Notes: generated by a model not told the origin, from the letters alone. Positions 1 through 10,962 are shown, counted from the stretch's first letter. The stretch: 47,500 bases of DNA from Adiantum capillus-veneris (GCA_014529385.2 CM043944.1:46304268-46351767); one strand, 5' to 3'. Numbers and translations: made by a program.

Positions 1-38
<38 letters not shown>
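1..38. repeat. (GA)n microsatellite
   Basis: Uninterrupted GA dinucleotides run from the first base of the window, so the true tract may begin further left. It is the first of several long GA/CT tracts here. Confidence 0.97.
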
Positions 39-40
<2 letters not shown>

Positions 41-457
41 TTGAGGGAGCTTTCTAGAAAGCTTTTTCTGAATTCTGCTTCTGTAAGTAAAAATCAGGAA
101 AAAAGCTCTCTCAATTCCCATCCCCAAGTAGACAAGGTCTTTTAACAAAAAGGATGCTCATAGAAATACTAAATGTTGTGGATGGTGGTACCTAGATGAT
201 ATCAACTTTTTGCCATCAAATTGTATCCTTAACTAAAAGGTATTTATTAGCGCCATGTGCATTGTTGTCGCTTGATTTTCTTGTACAAAATTCACCTCAT
301 AGGAACTTGGCCACGACTTTGAAATGTTATTTTTTTTGGCTTTTGTTTCTTCTCGAGTCTTTAACTATGCCCAAAATTGGTCTTTCCAAGTTTGGGTTTT
401 GTCAACTTAACCAGTTTTTGGAAACTCAACAAGCCACTTACAATCACATAATATTGT

Positions 458-463
<6 letters not shown>
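39..463. other. no gene seen; may hold the start of a copia LTR
   Basis: AT-rich DNA with no convincing coding region. A TGTTG at 174-178 would pair with the CAACA that ends the copia LTR at 698, giving a candidate 525-bp LTR (174-698). No second LTR copy is visible to confirm that left edge. Confidence 0.4.

Positions 464-504
<41 letters not shown>
464..504. repeat. (CT)n microsatellite
   Basis: About 20 CT units. If the candidate copia LTR really starts at 174, this tract lies inside it, as a GA tract lies inside the gypsy 5' LTR further right. Confidence 0.97.
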
Positions 505-509
<5 letters not shown>

Positions 510-698
510 GCAAGATCATTCACTTGTATGCTAACCAACTATTTGCATCTAAATGTTACCATGTCTATAGTAGTGATGTGTTTGAGCACACTTAGGACTG
601 CGGGGGCACTTCTCTTCGTAATACATTCTCTATTGTGTACCTGAGCTTCTTCTCCATCTCCAAGTTGTGTGTGCATTCTTGAAACCGTAACTCCAACA
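505..698 (+). mobile_element. 3' part of a 5' LTR of a decayed copia element
   Basis: The segment ends in CCAACA, a typical copia LTR terminus. It is followed after two bases by a primer-binding site. The left end is unresolved, because the matching 3' LTR was not found; the element's right part is lost or unrecognised beyond about 6780. Assignment as an LTR rests on the PBS junction and on the copia gag downstream. Confidence 0.6.
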
Positions 699-700
699 AT

Positions 701-712
701 TAGTATCAAAGC
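701..712 (+). promoter_or_regulatory. primer-binding site, initiator-Met tRNA type (degenerate)
   Basis: TAGTATCAAAGC differs at two positions from TGGTATCAGAGC, the usual plant copia site complementary to the 3' end of initiator methionyl tRNA. It lies two bases after an LTR-like end, in the right place for minus-strand priming. Confidence 0.75.
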
Positions 713-2117
713 AAGTTGCACCCTCTCAAGCAGAATCGCCAGCATTGCAAGCAACCTCCTACTCACGTCCTCCAATTTTTGTAACTTTTTGCGAGCACGA
801 ATTGGATTCTTGTCCCGAAGAGATGTTGTGGCATGATCAAGCTAGATTCATGTGAAAAGGTGATGACATGGCATGCCTGTATCGACCTGATGGAGGAGAG
901 CATTGGTCTTGTGGGATCCGGCTTGGAACAAAGGACTTAAGTATGAGTTCATCTGCTTGCATTGTGCGGCAGGATTTTTCACCATAAAACATGGTATGGC
1001 CATATGGGCGAGTGGGTTGCTTTGTCTGGCAAAGATTCTTTGTGGGTGCTACAACGTTTCATATTTAGTTTTGTTACCATGTACATGGTGTTGATGTGTG
1101 AATACACAATAGAACGTTTTTTCCCTCGTGATTGTATATACATCTTGCACTGTAGGGCTATTTTATCTTGTATCCACACACTTTGGGTTTATAAAGCTCA
1201 GTGCGCTTAGAATTTTGATTTGGGTTGTTTTGACCTCCGTTTCCACTAGTATAAGCATTGTGCAAGCAATTTCCTCATTTTGTTTGCAAAATTCCTTCGA
1301 GTGCAAAAGTACTCATTTCTAAGGGTGTAGAACATTGTTGAAGGTTATGATGTATGACCAGGTTTGTTGAGGTTCAGGCCAACTGGTCAGACGCGTGCTA
1401 CAAGCCCATCCAACCTTACTTATTAATACACAATAGAATAAGGAGTTGTGAGGCAATGTTATCCTCTATTTGTGCTCCATCCACTATATGTATGCTCTTT
1501 TTCTCCCTCACACTCCACATGCACCGTGCACTTTTACAACTGGAATCTGCCCTCAGAGCATGTGTGTGTGTGTCAGAGAGAGAGAGAGAGAGAGAGAGAT
1601 GAAATTTTCATTTTCCCGACCTTGTAGTTTCAGCGGATTTTGGATTGTATTGTTGTTGCAATTTCTTCATCATGTCGGGAGTATTTCCAGCAGCCTACCT
1701 GTGGTTTTACCCCCTTTTTGAAGCCGTTTATGCTCTCAAAATCTACAATTGAGTAGCACAAAAAAGGTAGTCTTCAATCGATGTTTTGGACATCAGATTC
1801 GACTCTTGATGCTTCTCGGCTTACGACATCGATTCAACATGGTTTTGGTGAGAGGTGGATTAGATTGCTGGAGATCCCTACTCATGGCCTCACCATATGA
1901 TATGTATAGATAGGTGCTTTGATGCCAAGTTGGCAGTCTTTTGATAGTCTTTTGGACATCAAATGCCATTTGTCAGCACTCTTTTATAGTTTATGTGTTG
2001 ATTTGTTGAGTTTTGGTTGAGATGTTGATCTTTGTACAGACGAAACTGCTGAAATTTTTGCAAAAATTCAGCCATAAATTCCTAGTTTCACTCGCTTGCA
2101 TTTGGTCTTATCCGTTA
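713..2117 (+). other. long leader between PBS and gag; no gene seen
   Basis: About 1.4 kb separates the primer-binding site from the gag ATG at 2118. Short open stretches carry no recognisable protein. A GT run followed by a GA tract lies at 1560-1600. The last 120 bases, with a phrase like ctgaaatttttgcaaaaattc, resemble in style the leader just before gag in the younger copia element at 31,000-31,160, which also has a leader of about 1.1 kb. Confidence 0.5.
1560..1600. repeat. compound (TG)n-(AG)n microsatellite
   Basis: A TG run at about 1560-1573 is followed by AG dinucleotides up to 1600. Confidence 0.95.
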
Positions 2118-2925
2118 TGACTAGACCTTCTGAGAAAGAAGAGTACTATATCAAGAATTTCGATGGCACAAACTTCACGATTTGGAAGCAGCGTATGCTT
2201 GATGTCTTGGTCAAGAAGGGCCCTGCAGTGCCATTGAAAGAATGTAAATAGGGTGTTTACATTGATGACTAGTAAGAGGAGCTTGATGCTTGTGCTTTGG
2301 CAACCATACGCCTGCACCTTGGTGAGTCTTATCTTCTTTATCATTATGGATAAGACCATTGTAGAGGAATTTTTGGACTCATTATGCCGAGCTTGGGATG
2401 GAAGGAGTGCTTCGAGTAAAGTTTTTCTTATGAAAAGGCTCATGCAAATGAACATGAAAGAGGGTAGCAGTGTTAGTTCACACTTGAATGAGTTCAACAA
2501 CTTGTTTTTCGTAGATTACATGTAAGGAAATCAAGTTAGATGATGAAATGAAAGCCATTGTTTGTTATATTCTTTGTCTGCATCGTGGGACACATTTAAT
2601 ACTACCATTAGTAACTCAGTTCCTAAGGGCAAGCTTGTTTTTGGTGATGTTACTAGTGCTTTTCTCATGGAAGAGATTAGATGCCAGTCTCTTGATACTA
2701 GTAGACATGGTGATGCATATATTGCTGGTGATGGTCGTCCATAGCAAAGAGGTCGTAGTCGTAGTCATGGTCGATCACAAGTTCACAAGAATGCTAAATG
2801 TGATGTGCACAATTTGGAATGCTATCATTGTCACAAGAAAGGCCACTTGAAGAAAGATCATCACATTTTGCAATGTGAAAAGGATAAATCCATTGATAAG
2901 TATGACCCCCTAAAAGGAGTGTAAA
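2118..2925 (+). pseudogene. gag: copia gag remnant
   Basis: The ATG at 2118 opens a copia-type Gag: residues reading KNFDGTNFTIWKQRM match the N-terminal domain that binds the RNA genome in the virus-like particle. A stop comes after 44 codons, and the sequence then continues in other frames through a KVFLMKRLMQMNMKEG and HLNEFN core and a segment reading ASWDTFNTT. It ends in a zinc knuckle, CYHCHKKGHLKKDH near 2818-2865, whose last cysteine is replaced by histidine. At least two frameshifts and several stops make it non-functional. Family assignment is secure; exact exon limits are not. Confidence 0.85.
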
Positions 2926-2964
2926 GATTGAGGGGCTCAATGTAGTTGAGTGTCCATAAGTTGA

Positions 2965-4430
2965 GGTTGTTACATGCCGTAGCCATCATATGTATTGATA
3001 TTCACTATTGATTTGAGACAAGATGCATTATTGGCTCTTGCTGAGTGTTATGTGCAAAACTAAGCTGAACATTTTGAGAAGCCAAAAGGCTCACTCATTG
3101 TAGTTTTTGTATGTATCTAGTGTGAAAGAGACTTCCATATATGTTGTTGAGCTGCCTTCTACTAAGTTGTGGCATAGCCGGCTTGGTTATATGAATAAAA
3201 AAGAAATGAAACAACTTTAGTGTTTGAGCTACTTATCTTTTTTAAAACATTTTGATTTTGGCTTGTGTGAGCATTGCATTTATGGAAAATAGACTAGGGT
3301 TACCACTTTTCCATTGAAGAGAGAGTTAGGGAATGCTCTTGATTTGGTACATAGTGAACTATGTGGGCCTATTCCGCATACATCTTTAGGGGGGGCATTA
3401 TATTTTCTAAACATTCATAGATTACTTGAAAGGTGTGGGTCTAGAGGAAATATGAAGTCTTTTCTATGTTTCAAAAAATCCTTGCAAAGGTAGAGAACCA
3501 GGCAGACAAGAAGTTAAAGAATTTTCAGATTGAGAAAGGAGGAGAGTATATCTCCACCCAATTCAAGAATTTTTGTAGCAAAAGAGGCATTAGACGACTG
3601 TTTACTACACCATACACACCTGCTCAGAATGTTATTGTTGAGTATATGAAAAGGACAATCCAAGAGAGAGTCACAACCATGTTGTCTATGGCAAACTTAC
3701 CTCCAGAGTTTTGAGGAGAGGTTGGTATGACATGAGTTTACATTACCATTCGTTTGCCTAGTATGCCATTTAAATATAATATTTCGCAATAGATGTGGAT
3801 TTGCAAGAATCCAAACTGTGATAGATAATGTGTATTTCGGTGTGAGACATTCTCACATGTCCCTAAAGAGCTGTGCAAGAAGCTAGATTGCAAATGACAC
3901 AAATGTACCTTCATTGGCTATGGTGTAGATGGAGAGTGGGCTATGGTCTCTAGCACCCGGAATGTAGAAAATTAATTCACATGTTACAAGTTATCTTCAA
4001 TGAGTCAAAGGTGCATGGACATTCTACCAAAGAGGTTAAGCATCGCAAGGTTAGATTCTAGGACGTAGACTTCAGTGAGATCGAACAAAGAGCTCAGTCT
4101 ACTAGTGATGTTCCTACCACCAGTAGTTCTTTAGAGAGAGCAAAGTACAACAATCAAGCAATGAGGAGATATCTTGAGTCTCTCATGCCCTTGAGTGTTT
4201 TTAGCTAGGGTTAGACTATTTAATGGTCATTGGCTGCATGGAGCCTACATGCTACCAAGATACTATTTAGATGGAAGATAGCGTGAAGTGGGAGCAATCA
4301 ATGCAAATAGAGTATAACTCAATTATGAAAAATGCACTTGGGAACTAACAAAGTTGCGAGAGGGCAAACAAGACTTTCCTTGAAAATGGGTGTATAAGAA
4401 GAAGTACGCAACAGAAGATCTTAAGCCTAA
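2965..4430 (+). pseudogene. pol: copia pol remnant, copy A (pre-integrase, integrase, start of RT)
   Basis: Degenerate copia polyprotein. A pre-integrase segment (LWHSRLGYMNKK, then CEHCIYGK) lies near 3168-3290. The integrase core follows at 3466-3714, with KGGEY and TPYTPAQN motifs. The catalytic aspartate expected before GGEY is gone: the reading is FQIEKGGEY. Motifs preceding reverse transcriptase (FIGYGVDG near 3914 and KWVYKKK near 4385) follow in several frames with many stops. The match to copy B stops abruptly at 4430. No protease DSGA motif was found upstream. Confidence 0.88.
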
Positions 4431-4930
4431 GTCATAACAATATTTAAGCATGCGAAGCACTTTGTTTTGGACCAAAAGGAGGGGAGGTGGGGGTGGGCTA
4501 GGGGGTACAAAACACGTTTCACTCCTTTGAGGAGCTCATCAGTGGTAGTAGCCTGGAGATTTATGAAAGGGAAAAAGGGGAGAGGATGTTCTTTATATAA
4601 GAGAGAAGGGGGGGGGGGGGGAGTGTACTTTTGAAGGGGTTTAGTTCGGGAGTTTGCCCACCTAACTAATGGCAAAAAGTGGTGTAGAGTCCCCAAGGAT
4701 AAAAAGTAAGGGCTTAGACTTTTACCGAGGGAAGTCTTCATTGACTATTTATTGAGGGGTGGTTTATGTGAAGGAGGGTATCTATTTATACGAAAGTTGG
4801 GGCAACAAATAGGGGCATAAAAATAGGTTGGGGCCTAATAATATGGGTAAAAAAGGAATGGGAAGAGGGGGGGGCGGGGGGGGGGGAATTTAATACAAGG
4901 GGGTTGTATCCCTCAATGGTGTAGGGGAGG
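4431..4930. other. spacer between duplicated copia segments, with G-runs
   Basis: These 500 bases separate the two pol copies and match neither. They are G-rich on this strand, with a run of about 14 G at 4608-4621 and a GC-interrupted run at 4866-4886. A proline-rich open frame on the minus strand (4427-4741) is explained by the G-runs and is not called a gene. I recognise no element here. Confidence 0.5.
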
Positions 4931-6780
4931 GGTTGTTATATGCCGTAGCCATCATATGTCTTGATATTCACTATTGATTTGAGACAAGATGCATTATTGG
5001 CTCTTGCTAAGTGTTATCTGCAAAACTAAATTGAACATTTTGAGCGGCCAAAAGGCTCACTCATCGTAGTTTTTGTATGTCTCTAGTATGAAAGAGACTT
5101 CATATATGTTGCTGAGCTGCCTTCTACTAAGTTGTGGCATAGCCGTCTTGGTTATATGAATAAAAAAAGAATGAAACAACTTCAGTGTTTAGGCTACTTA
5201 TCTCTCTTAAAATATTTTGATTTTAGCTTGTGTGAGCATTGCATTTATGGAAAGTAGACTAGGGTTACCACTTTTCCATTGAAGAGAGACTTAGGGAATG
5301 CTCTTGATTTGGTACATAGTGACGTGTGGGCCTATTCCGCATACGTCTTTAGGGGGGGCATTATATTTTCTAGACATTCATAGATTACTTGAAAGGTGTG
5401 GGTCTAGAGGAAAAAAATCCTTGCAATGGTAGAGAACCAGGCAGACAAGAAGTTAAAGAATTTTCACAGTGACAAAGGAGGAGAGTATGTCTCCACCCAG
5501 TTCAAGAATTTTTGTAGCAAAAGAGGCATTAGACGAAAATTTACTACACCATACACACCTGCTCAGAATGTTATTGTTGAGTATATGAAAAGGACAATCC
5601 AAGAGAGAGTTACAACCATGTTGTCTATGGCGGACTTACCTCTAGAGTTTTGAGGAGAGGTTGTTATGACACGAGTTTACATTATCAATCGTTTTCCTAG
5701 TATGCCATTTAAATATAATATTTTGCAATAGATGTGGATTGGCAAGAAGCCAAACTATGATAGATAATGTGCATTTGGGTGTGAGACATTCTCACATGTC
5801 CCTAAAGAGCTGTGCAAGAAGCTAGATTGCAAATGACACAAATGTATCTTCATTGGCTATGGTGTAGATGGAGAGATGGGCTATGGTCTCTAGCACCTGG
5901 AATGTAGAAAAGTAATCCACATGTTACAAGTTATCTTCAATGAGTCAAAGGTGCATGGACATTCTACCAAAGAGGTTAAGCATTGCAAGGTTAGATTCTA
6001 GGACGTAGACTCCAGTGAGATCGAACAAAGAGCTCAGTCTACTAGTGATGTTCCTACCACCAATAGTTCTTTAGAGAGAGCAAAGTCCAACAATCAAGCA
6101 ATGAGGAGATATATTGAGTCTTTCATGCCCTTGAGTATTTTTAGCTAGGGTTAGACTATTTAATGGTCTCAGTGATTGCATGGAACCTACATGCTACCAA
6201 GATACTATTTAGATGGAAGATAGCGTGAAGTGGGAGCAATCAATGCAATCAGAGTGTAACTCATTTATGAAAAATGCACTTGGGAACTAACAAAGTTGCG
6301 AGAGGGCAAACAAGCCTTGCCTTACAAATGGGTGTATAAGAAGAAGCACACAATAGAAGATCTCAAGCCTAAATATAAGGCTAGATTGATTGCTAAGGGA
6401 TTTAACTAGAAGAAAGGTGTGGAATTTGATGATATTTTATATCCAATAGTCAAGATGATGACATTGCACCTAGTGCTTGGACTAGCAGCCAACTGAGGAC
6501 ATGGAACTTGTCTAGATGGATGTGAAGATGGATTTCCTTTATGGGGATCTAGAAGAAGTCATTTGCATGAAATAGCTAGAGGGTTTTTAAGTTGAACCTG
6601 AAAGGCTCACGCAAGTAGAATTGTTGTGTAGATTGCATAAGGCATTGTATGGCCTAAAGCAAAGCTCAAGGCACTGCTATCATAAATTTGACAAGTACAT
6701 GCAGTCCCAAGGTTATGTACGGAGCCAAGAAGATTACTGCTTGTATTTGCAAGCAAAGGGTAGATGTAAAGAAAAAGGCG
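4931..6780 (+). pseudogene. pol: copia pol remnant, copy B (integrase to RT)
   Basis: This repeats copy A with few differences up to 6372, then continues through reverse transcriptase that copy A lacks. The integrase piece at 5426-5653 keeps the aspartate (HSDKGGEY). RT motifs are visible near 6510-6560 (MDVKMDFLYGDLEE) and 6621-6765 (LHKALYGLKQSSRHCYHKFD). The YVDD active-site region and RNase H are absent; the match ends near 6780 after YCLYLQAKG. Stops and frameshifts are frequent, and many are shared with copy A. Confidence 0.88.
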
Positions 6781-7512
6781 GCGAAGGATCATGCTTGAGC
6801 TCCCAGCAAGTTGCAACTAGGAGCTCCAATCCCAAAAGATCCCAAAATGTGCAAAGAAGTGTACAAAGGAGAAAAAGAAGACCGCTACCACTCTTGAAGA
6901 GCAACATGCACAAGAAGAGAGGAGGAAAAATTACAAAAACGACATTCCTCAATGGGCATGAAAACCACGTTCACCATTGCTACCAATCACTCAGAAGAAA
7001 AGAGATGGAGATTGTAAACTATGGCTTTGCAAGAGATATGCAAATACTAGAATAGCACATGCCCTATTATTCCAAAAGCTCCCTTTTTGTGAATAGTCCG
7101 TGAAATCGTATATGACTATAGCGACTTAGGAAAAATGGCCTAACAGCCTTGTAGGATGCAATGGAGGATATCTTGGTCTAGCTATTTACATATGGAATTT
7201 CTTGTATGGCCCACACAAAGAGGGTCACGTCAAAGGCCATTGATATAGGGCTATCCAAGAGTTTGTGGAATGATAATTGCCTCCATAAGCTTTAGCTTTT
7301 TCCCTTGCACCTGAAATATTTTGAGAGACATGATTTCTTCATATATAATCAATTGATCTTCATGTCTACTTGTCATAATTATACTTCTTAAGTGGTGTAA
7401 TTTTGTAAGTTTAAACGAGGAAGTATCAATAAATATACCGCCTAGTTGCATGTGAATGTACTAGGCTCTTAAATTACTCTCCATCGCCATTGCTATGGCC
7501 AAATCTAGGTGC
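6781..7512. other. no identifiable gene
   Basis: At 6781-7055 lysine- and arginine-rich frames follow the copia RT without a recognised domain; no known copia part matches. The remainder is AT-rich DNA with no open frame I trust. The 3' end and 3' LTR of the left copia were not found here. Confidence 0.4.
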
Positions 7513-7645
7513 TAGGGGTGGCTGATAGGTAAATTTTTGTCAAAAGCAACCCACAATCCCCATCAAGTGTCATGCCACCTCCCTAAACCCTGGTCCCCCA
7601 TCGTGGGTCCCTTTCGACAAAAAAATTCTCATTGGCTACCCCTGA
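7513..7645. mobile_element. small fold-back (MITE-like) element
   Basis: The left arm from 7514 (AGGGGTGGCTGATAGG and on to TTTTTGTC) is matched by the reverse complement of the right arm ending at 7643 (AGGGGTAGCCAATGAG and on to TTTTTTTGTC). Pairing continues inward through AAAG..ACCCAC.AT, giving arms of about 45 bp at roughly 75-80% identity. TAGGG/CAGGG ends resemble hAT-type MITEs. No 8-bp or shorter target duplication is obvious, so the family is uncertain. Confidence 0.6.
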
Positions 7646-8369
7646 CACTCGAATTTGGTCGTAGTAGTTAGTAACCATCTAACACATCGCATCTACCTTG
7701 CTCACCCTCGTTGGACTTTGTACAAACCATTCCACTAACTTGATAAACTTACCATACAATTCAATGCAAAATTCAACACTAGAAAGTACAAGATAAAGCC
7801 AGATAGACAAGATGAAACACGACAAAAATATTTATTTCTTATTTGCACATTACATAAGGGATTATGTGCCACTCAATAAGTTGAATGAGTTGAGGGTGGT
7901 GGATTGTAGGTCTGTTGCCAAGTGTTTTTACAATTTTTGTAGGGTTGTTCACCCTTTGTAGGGTGCTTACTTGCAAATGCATCACGAGTAACTTGGCGAT
8001 CCACTAAAGTGCATCTATTGGCATTGAGAGTGAGTCTTCAACAAGCATAGAACTCAATGAATCAAACTTGATGAGCTTTGCATAATCATTCTTTGAGTAC
8101 ATTATGGAGATAACTTAAAGAATCAAGGGGCCTAGGTGGATTATGTAGTTCCATAGACATAGCGAGCTACCCTTGCCAATAAACAAGTTGTGAGAGCCTC
8201 TAGTTTGCATATCATGTTTTTTCAACATGAAACGTGCTTCGAAAAACCTTTTAAAGAGCATTAATTATATTTTTATTAAAATATTAGACAATATTTTAAG
8301 TCAAGGTAGCTTTTACCTTTGTTTTTTCCATGCTAGGATGAAGCACATTGAGGTGCACTAGCACTTCAT
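7646..8369. other. no gene seen
   Basis: AT-rich sequence without a coding region, LTR or tandem array that I can support on either strand. Confidence 0.5.
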
Positions 8370-8508
8370 CAGAGATAATGTCTTGGTTGGGGGCATTGAA
8401 CTTAGGTATGCTAGGGTAGATGAGCAATGAAACTTAAGTAGAGACAAGGTCTTGGTTGGTGATATCGACCTTAGGTCTATTAGGGCAAATGAGTAAATTG
8501 CAAACACC
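8370..8508 (-). repeat. two diverged 69-bp tandem units, possibly coding on minus strand
   Basis: GTCTTGGTTG recurs at 8380 and 8449, and the surrounding sequence (CTTAGGT-T--TAGGG-A-ATGAG) repeats with it. The 69-bp period equals 23 codons. On the minus strand both units read as similar peptides (PKVDITNQDLVST and PKFNAPNQDIISDE), separated by one stop. Upstream and downstream the frame stays open for some distance, but no known family matches. Confidence 0.45.
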
Positions 8509-9137
8509 TTCACAAGGCTCTTGGAGCAAAGAAGTTAGGCAATTTTGAGCTATAATTGGAGTAGGAGAGATAGAATTGATCTTGAGGGGGAGACGAGATA
8601 TCAAACTCAACACATCGTATGCCTCGATGACTTCTCACCATGTTTCTCACTAGCCCTAGGCAGTGTACACAAGGATCATTGCTAGTGGTGATGGCCCCTA
8701 TTTTGTCATCTCACACACTATTGCTTTCACATCTGACCCCATTGCACATAGTCATCTCTTTATGTTGTATTTCATATCTTATGTTTTGTATACCATCTTA
8801 TCATTTTTTAGTAGTGACGAAGAAGAAGTAGTTTTTAATCGCCATCTCCATTGTGTGCTTTCTTGGTTGTGTGTGTTATGAGTGCGTATAGAGCTAGAAG
8901 AGAGCAAGAGGAAGCGTTCACAATGTACAAGAACTTGGATTTGATGATAAGCTTAATATTGATTACAAGAATTATACTTATTAAGAGAGCTAGATACAAC
9001 ACTTGGATTACATGACTTGATTACAAGACAAGGCTTGATTGCAAGGACAAGACTTGAACATAAGAACTAGAAGAGGGATTTCATCATAGGAGGCTCACAA
9101 CTGGTGTCGGCGAGACTGAGGGGCTTGTGGCCCAAGA

Positions 9138-9149
9138 CCCCTATTTATA
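9138..9149 (-). promoter_or_regulatory. TATA box of the LTR-like block
   Basis: TATAAATAGGGG on the minus strand is a textbook plant TATA element. It faces left, with the TTCTAGAA array directly upstream, as expected of a U3 promoter. Confidence 0.65.
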
Positions 9150-9189
9150 CTAGTGCTTGAGGAGGTTAGGAATTTCTAGGTTCTTCTTG

Positions 9190-9506
9190 AGGAGGCTAGA
9201 ATCTTCTAGAACCTTCTTGATCCTTCTAGTTCTTCTAGAACCTTCTGGATCCTTCTTCAACTTTCTAGAGCTTTCCAAAAACTTCTAGATTCTTCCGAAA
9301 TATTCTCCAAGCTTCTAGAAACTTCTTGATCCTTCTAGTTCTTCTAGACCCTTCTAGATCCTTCTTCAACTTTCTAGAGCTTTCCAGAAACTTATAGATT
9401 CTTCCGGAATCTTCTCCATACTTCTAGAAACTTCTAGAATCTCCTTGATACTTTTAGAACTTCTAGAATCTTCTAGATCCTTCTAGATTCTTCTAGAGTC
9501 TTCTAG
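9190..9506 (-). repeat. tandem array of TTCTAGAA heat-shock-element-like motifs
   Basis: Two units of 109 bp (9213-9321 and 9322-9430) and a partial third are made of CTTCTAGAANCTTCTTGATCC-like words. At least six exact TTCTAGAA palindromes occur, several continued by a further CTTC, which matches the alternating TTC/GAA pattern bound by heat-shock factors. The array ends at about 9506. Confidence 0.75.
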
Positions 9507-9571
9507 CAATGATGTAAGCGATGACATAGGTGATGATGCAGGCAGCCATCCATGACATTACCCCCTCCTCT

Positions 9572-10059
9572 AGCAACGAGTTCCACGAGGAGCAGTGGTG
9601 TTAAGCAAACTTCGAGGCCTATTTTACTAAACAAAACCAAAGATAAGGTAAGAACAAGGTAGCCTGCCACTTGGGCTATGTGTTCAAAGGCTTAAGTATT
9701 TGGCTACATATTAGGACAATCTAGATGAGGACTAGTGCCACATGGGACCACCACTTACCATAGTGAAAAAGTACATAAAGGTTGTTGTGAGCATGCTAGC
9801 GGAGAAGTGATATATCATGGAAGCAAAGAGGAGAGATATATGCAAAGTGAGGGACCACATCCACTAGTTTCTTGGCTTACCCAAGGTATGTGGGCTTGGC
9901 CTCCATGCCCAAGAGACTTGTGAGATTCTTGGGATACATTTGTAATGACTCTAGTGCATACACACCGCTGAGAAGGCAACTTTTGTTTTGCATAATGACT
10001 TTTTCCTCTTCGGGTGTTGTGCGATTCTTGAAATGCTATGTCACTTTTTATATTGTAAC

Positions 10060-10061
<2 letters not shown>
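9572..10061. other. no gene seen
   Basis: This should hold the body of the minus-strand element whose LTR ends at 9557, but no Gag or Pol motif is recognisable on either strand. Short open frames at 9735-10,063 carry no known domain. Confidence 0.4.

Positions 10062-10114
<53 letters not shown>
10062..10114. repeat. (GA)n microsatellite
   Basis: About 26 GA units; the Leu-Ser and Glu-Arg repeats in overlapping open frames come only from this tract. Confidence 0.97.
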
Positions 10115-10116
<2 letters not shown>

Positions 10117-10239
10117 CATTTATATAAGGTGGTTTACAACAAATCTTCTCGCCATATTCCCAAAACGCACTCACCATGAAATGCTCATAAAAAAACATTG
10201 TATGTAATTTGTTAGTTTTATCTCCTCATAACGGGGACC

Positions 10240-10638
10240 TTACAAATGTGCGTTTTTAATACAAAAAATTACAAGGGGTAAATCAGGCTTCATACTTAAC
10301 AATCTATCCCAAGCCTGTTTTGCAGATTTCGTCGAACGAATGTGATGAGTAATAGTGCGCTTCACAGACAATGCAATCAATGCATGAGCCTGTGCATCTT
10401 TTACATCCCAACGAGCTTGCTTAGCCGTAGGCAAAACAGCTCTGGCAGCAGCAACTCTGCCACCAAAACCTGCAACATCCTCAACATCGCCTACATCCTC
10501 AGAACTAGGTTTTACAACAATGCCCTGCACAATTTTCCAAATGCCCTTTGACACAAGGACATGTTGCATCATGTAAGCCCACATAGGGTAATTGTCCCCA
10601 TCCAACCTATCCTCAGCAACAACAAACATCTTGAACAC
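10240..10638 (-). pseudogene. gag: copia gag N-terminal fragment
   Basis: The start codon is at 10,638 on the minus strand. Residues 11-40 (RLDGDNYPMWAYMMQHVL, then KGIWKIVQG) and the SVKRTITHHIRSTKSAKQAWDRL stretch, given here only as landmarks near residues 92-113, match the N-terminal half of copia Gag, which assembles the particle. The frame runs into unrelated sequence and ends at 10,240 after 132 residues, whereas such Gags are usually 300 or more with a zinc knuckle. The gene is therefore truncated, with protease, integrase and RT missing. It belongs to the element with PBS at 10,963-10,974. Confidence 0.82.
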
Positions 10639-10962
10639 ATTTGTATTGTTGTCAATCGTGGCAAATGTTGCACCTCATGTGAAAACTATCCAAAAAGAGG
10701 AGAAACAAAGTGGGAACAACACGTGCTATATAGCACAAACCGTAGAAAATTGTACAAGACCTGTTATGCAAAAAACGACACTAACAAAAAAATTTGCATA
10801 AAATGAAAAAATAGCATGCGCGAAATGAGCCCAAATAAAAAATATGAGCTCCCTCAAAATATTTGTCGACCTGCGAACGCTTGCCAAAGCTCATAGAAAT
10901 CGCAGAAAGTGAGCAGGCGTGTGATGGGGCTCCTGGGGATTAAGCCCAGGAGGATGCAACCT
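10639..10962 (-). other. leader of the truncated minus-strand copia
   Basis: This stretch lies between the primer-binding site and the gag start codon, read leftward. No reading frame is supported. A leader of about 320 bp is shorter than those of the two other copia elements in the window, so it belongs to a different family. Confidence 0.55.

Larger units (their letters stand above)
2965..6372 (+). repeat. direct duplication of about 1.45 kb (2965-4430 and 4931-6372)
   Basis: Both copies start at GGTTGTTA-YATGCCG and end at AAGCCTAA, offset by about 1.95 kb. They stay aligned through stop codons and frame breaks, so the duplicated template was already dead. Small differences include a lost ATGAAGTCTTTTC stretch in copy B near 5410 and single-base indels. 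Confidence 0.92.
8870..9557 (-). mobile_element. LTR-like block of a minus-strand retrotransposon (left edge approximate)
   Basis: On the minus strand a polypurine tract, AGAGGAGGGGG (9561-9571), is followed after TAA by TGTCATGG, a TG start expected of a 3' LTR, at 9557. Inside lie a strong core promoter (TATAAATAGGGG at 9138-9149) and an upstream array of TTCTAGAA palindromes. The CA end should lie near 8870-8890, but I cannot fix it without a partner LTR. No coding sequence of the parent element is recognisable beyond 9571. Confidence 0.5.

Noticed and set aside
4427-4741. 104-residue proline-rich minus-strand frame
   Set aside because: Its prolines come from the G-runs and no domain or homologous frame supports it.
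8870-8890. An exact left edge for the minus-strand LTR-like block
   Set aside because: Several TG dinucleotides could serve and there is no second copy to compare.
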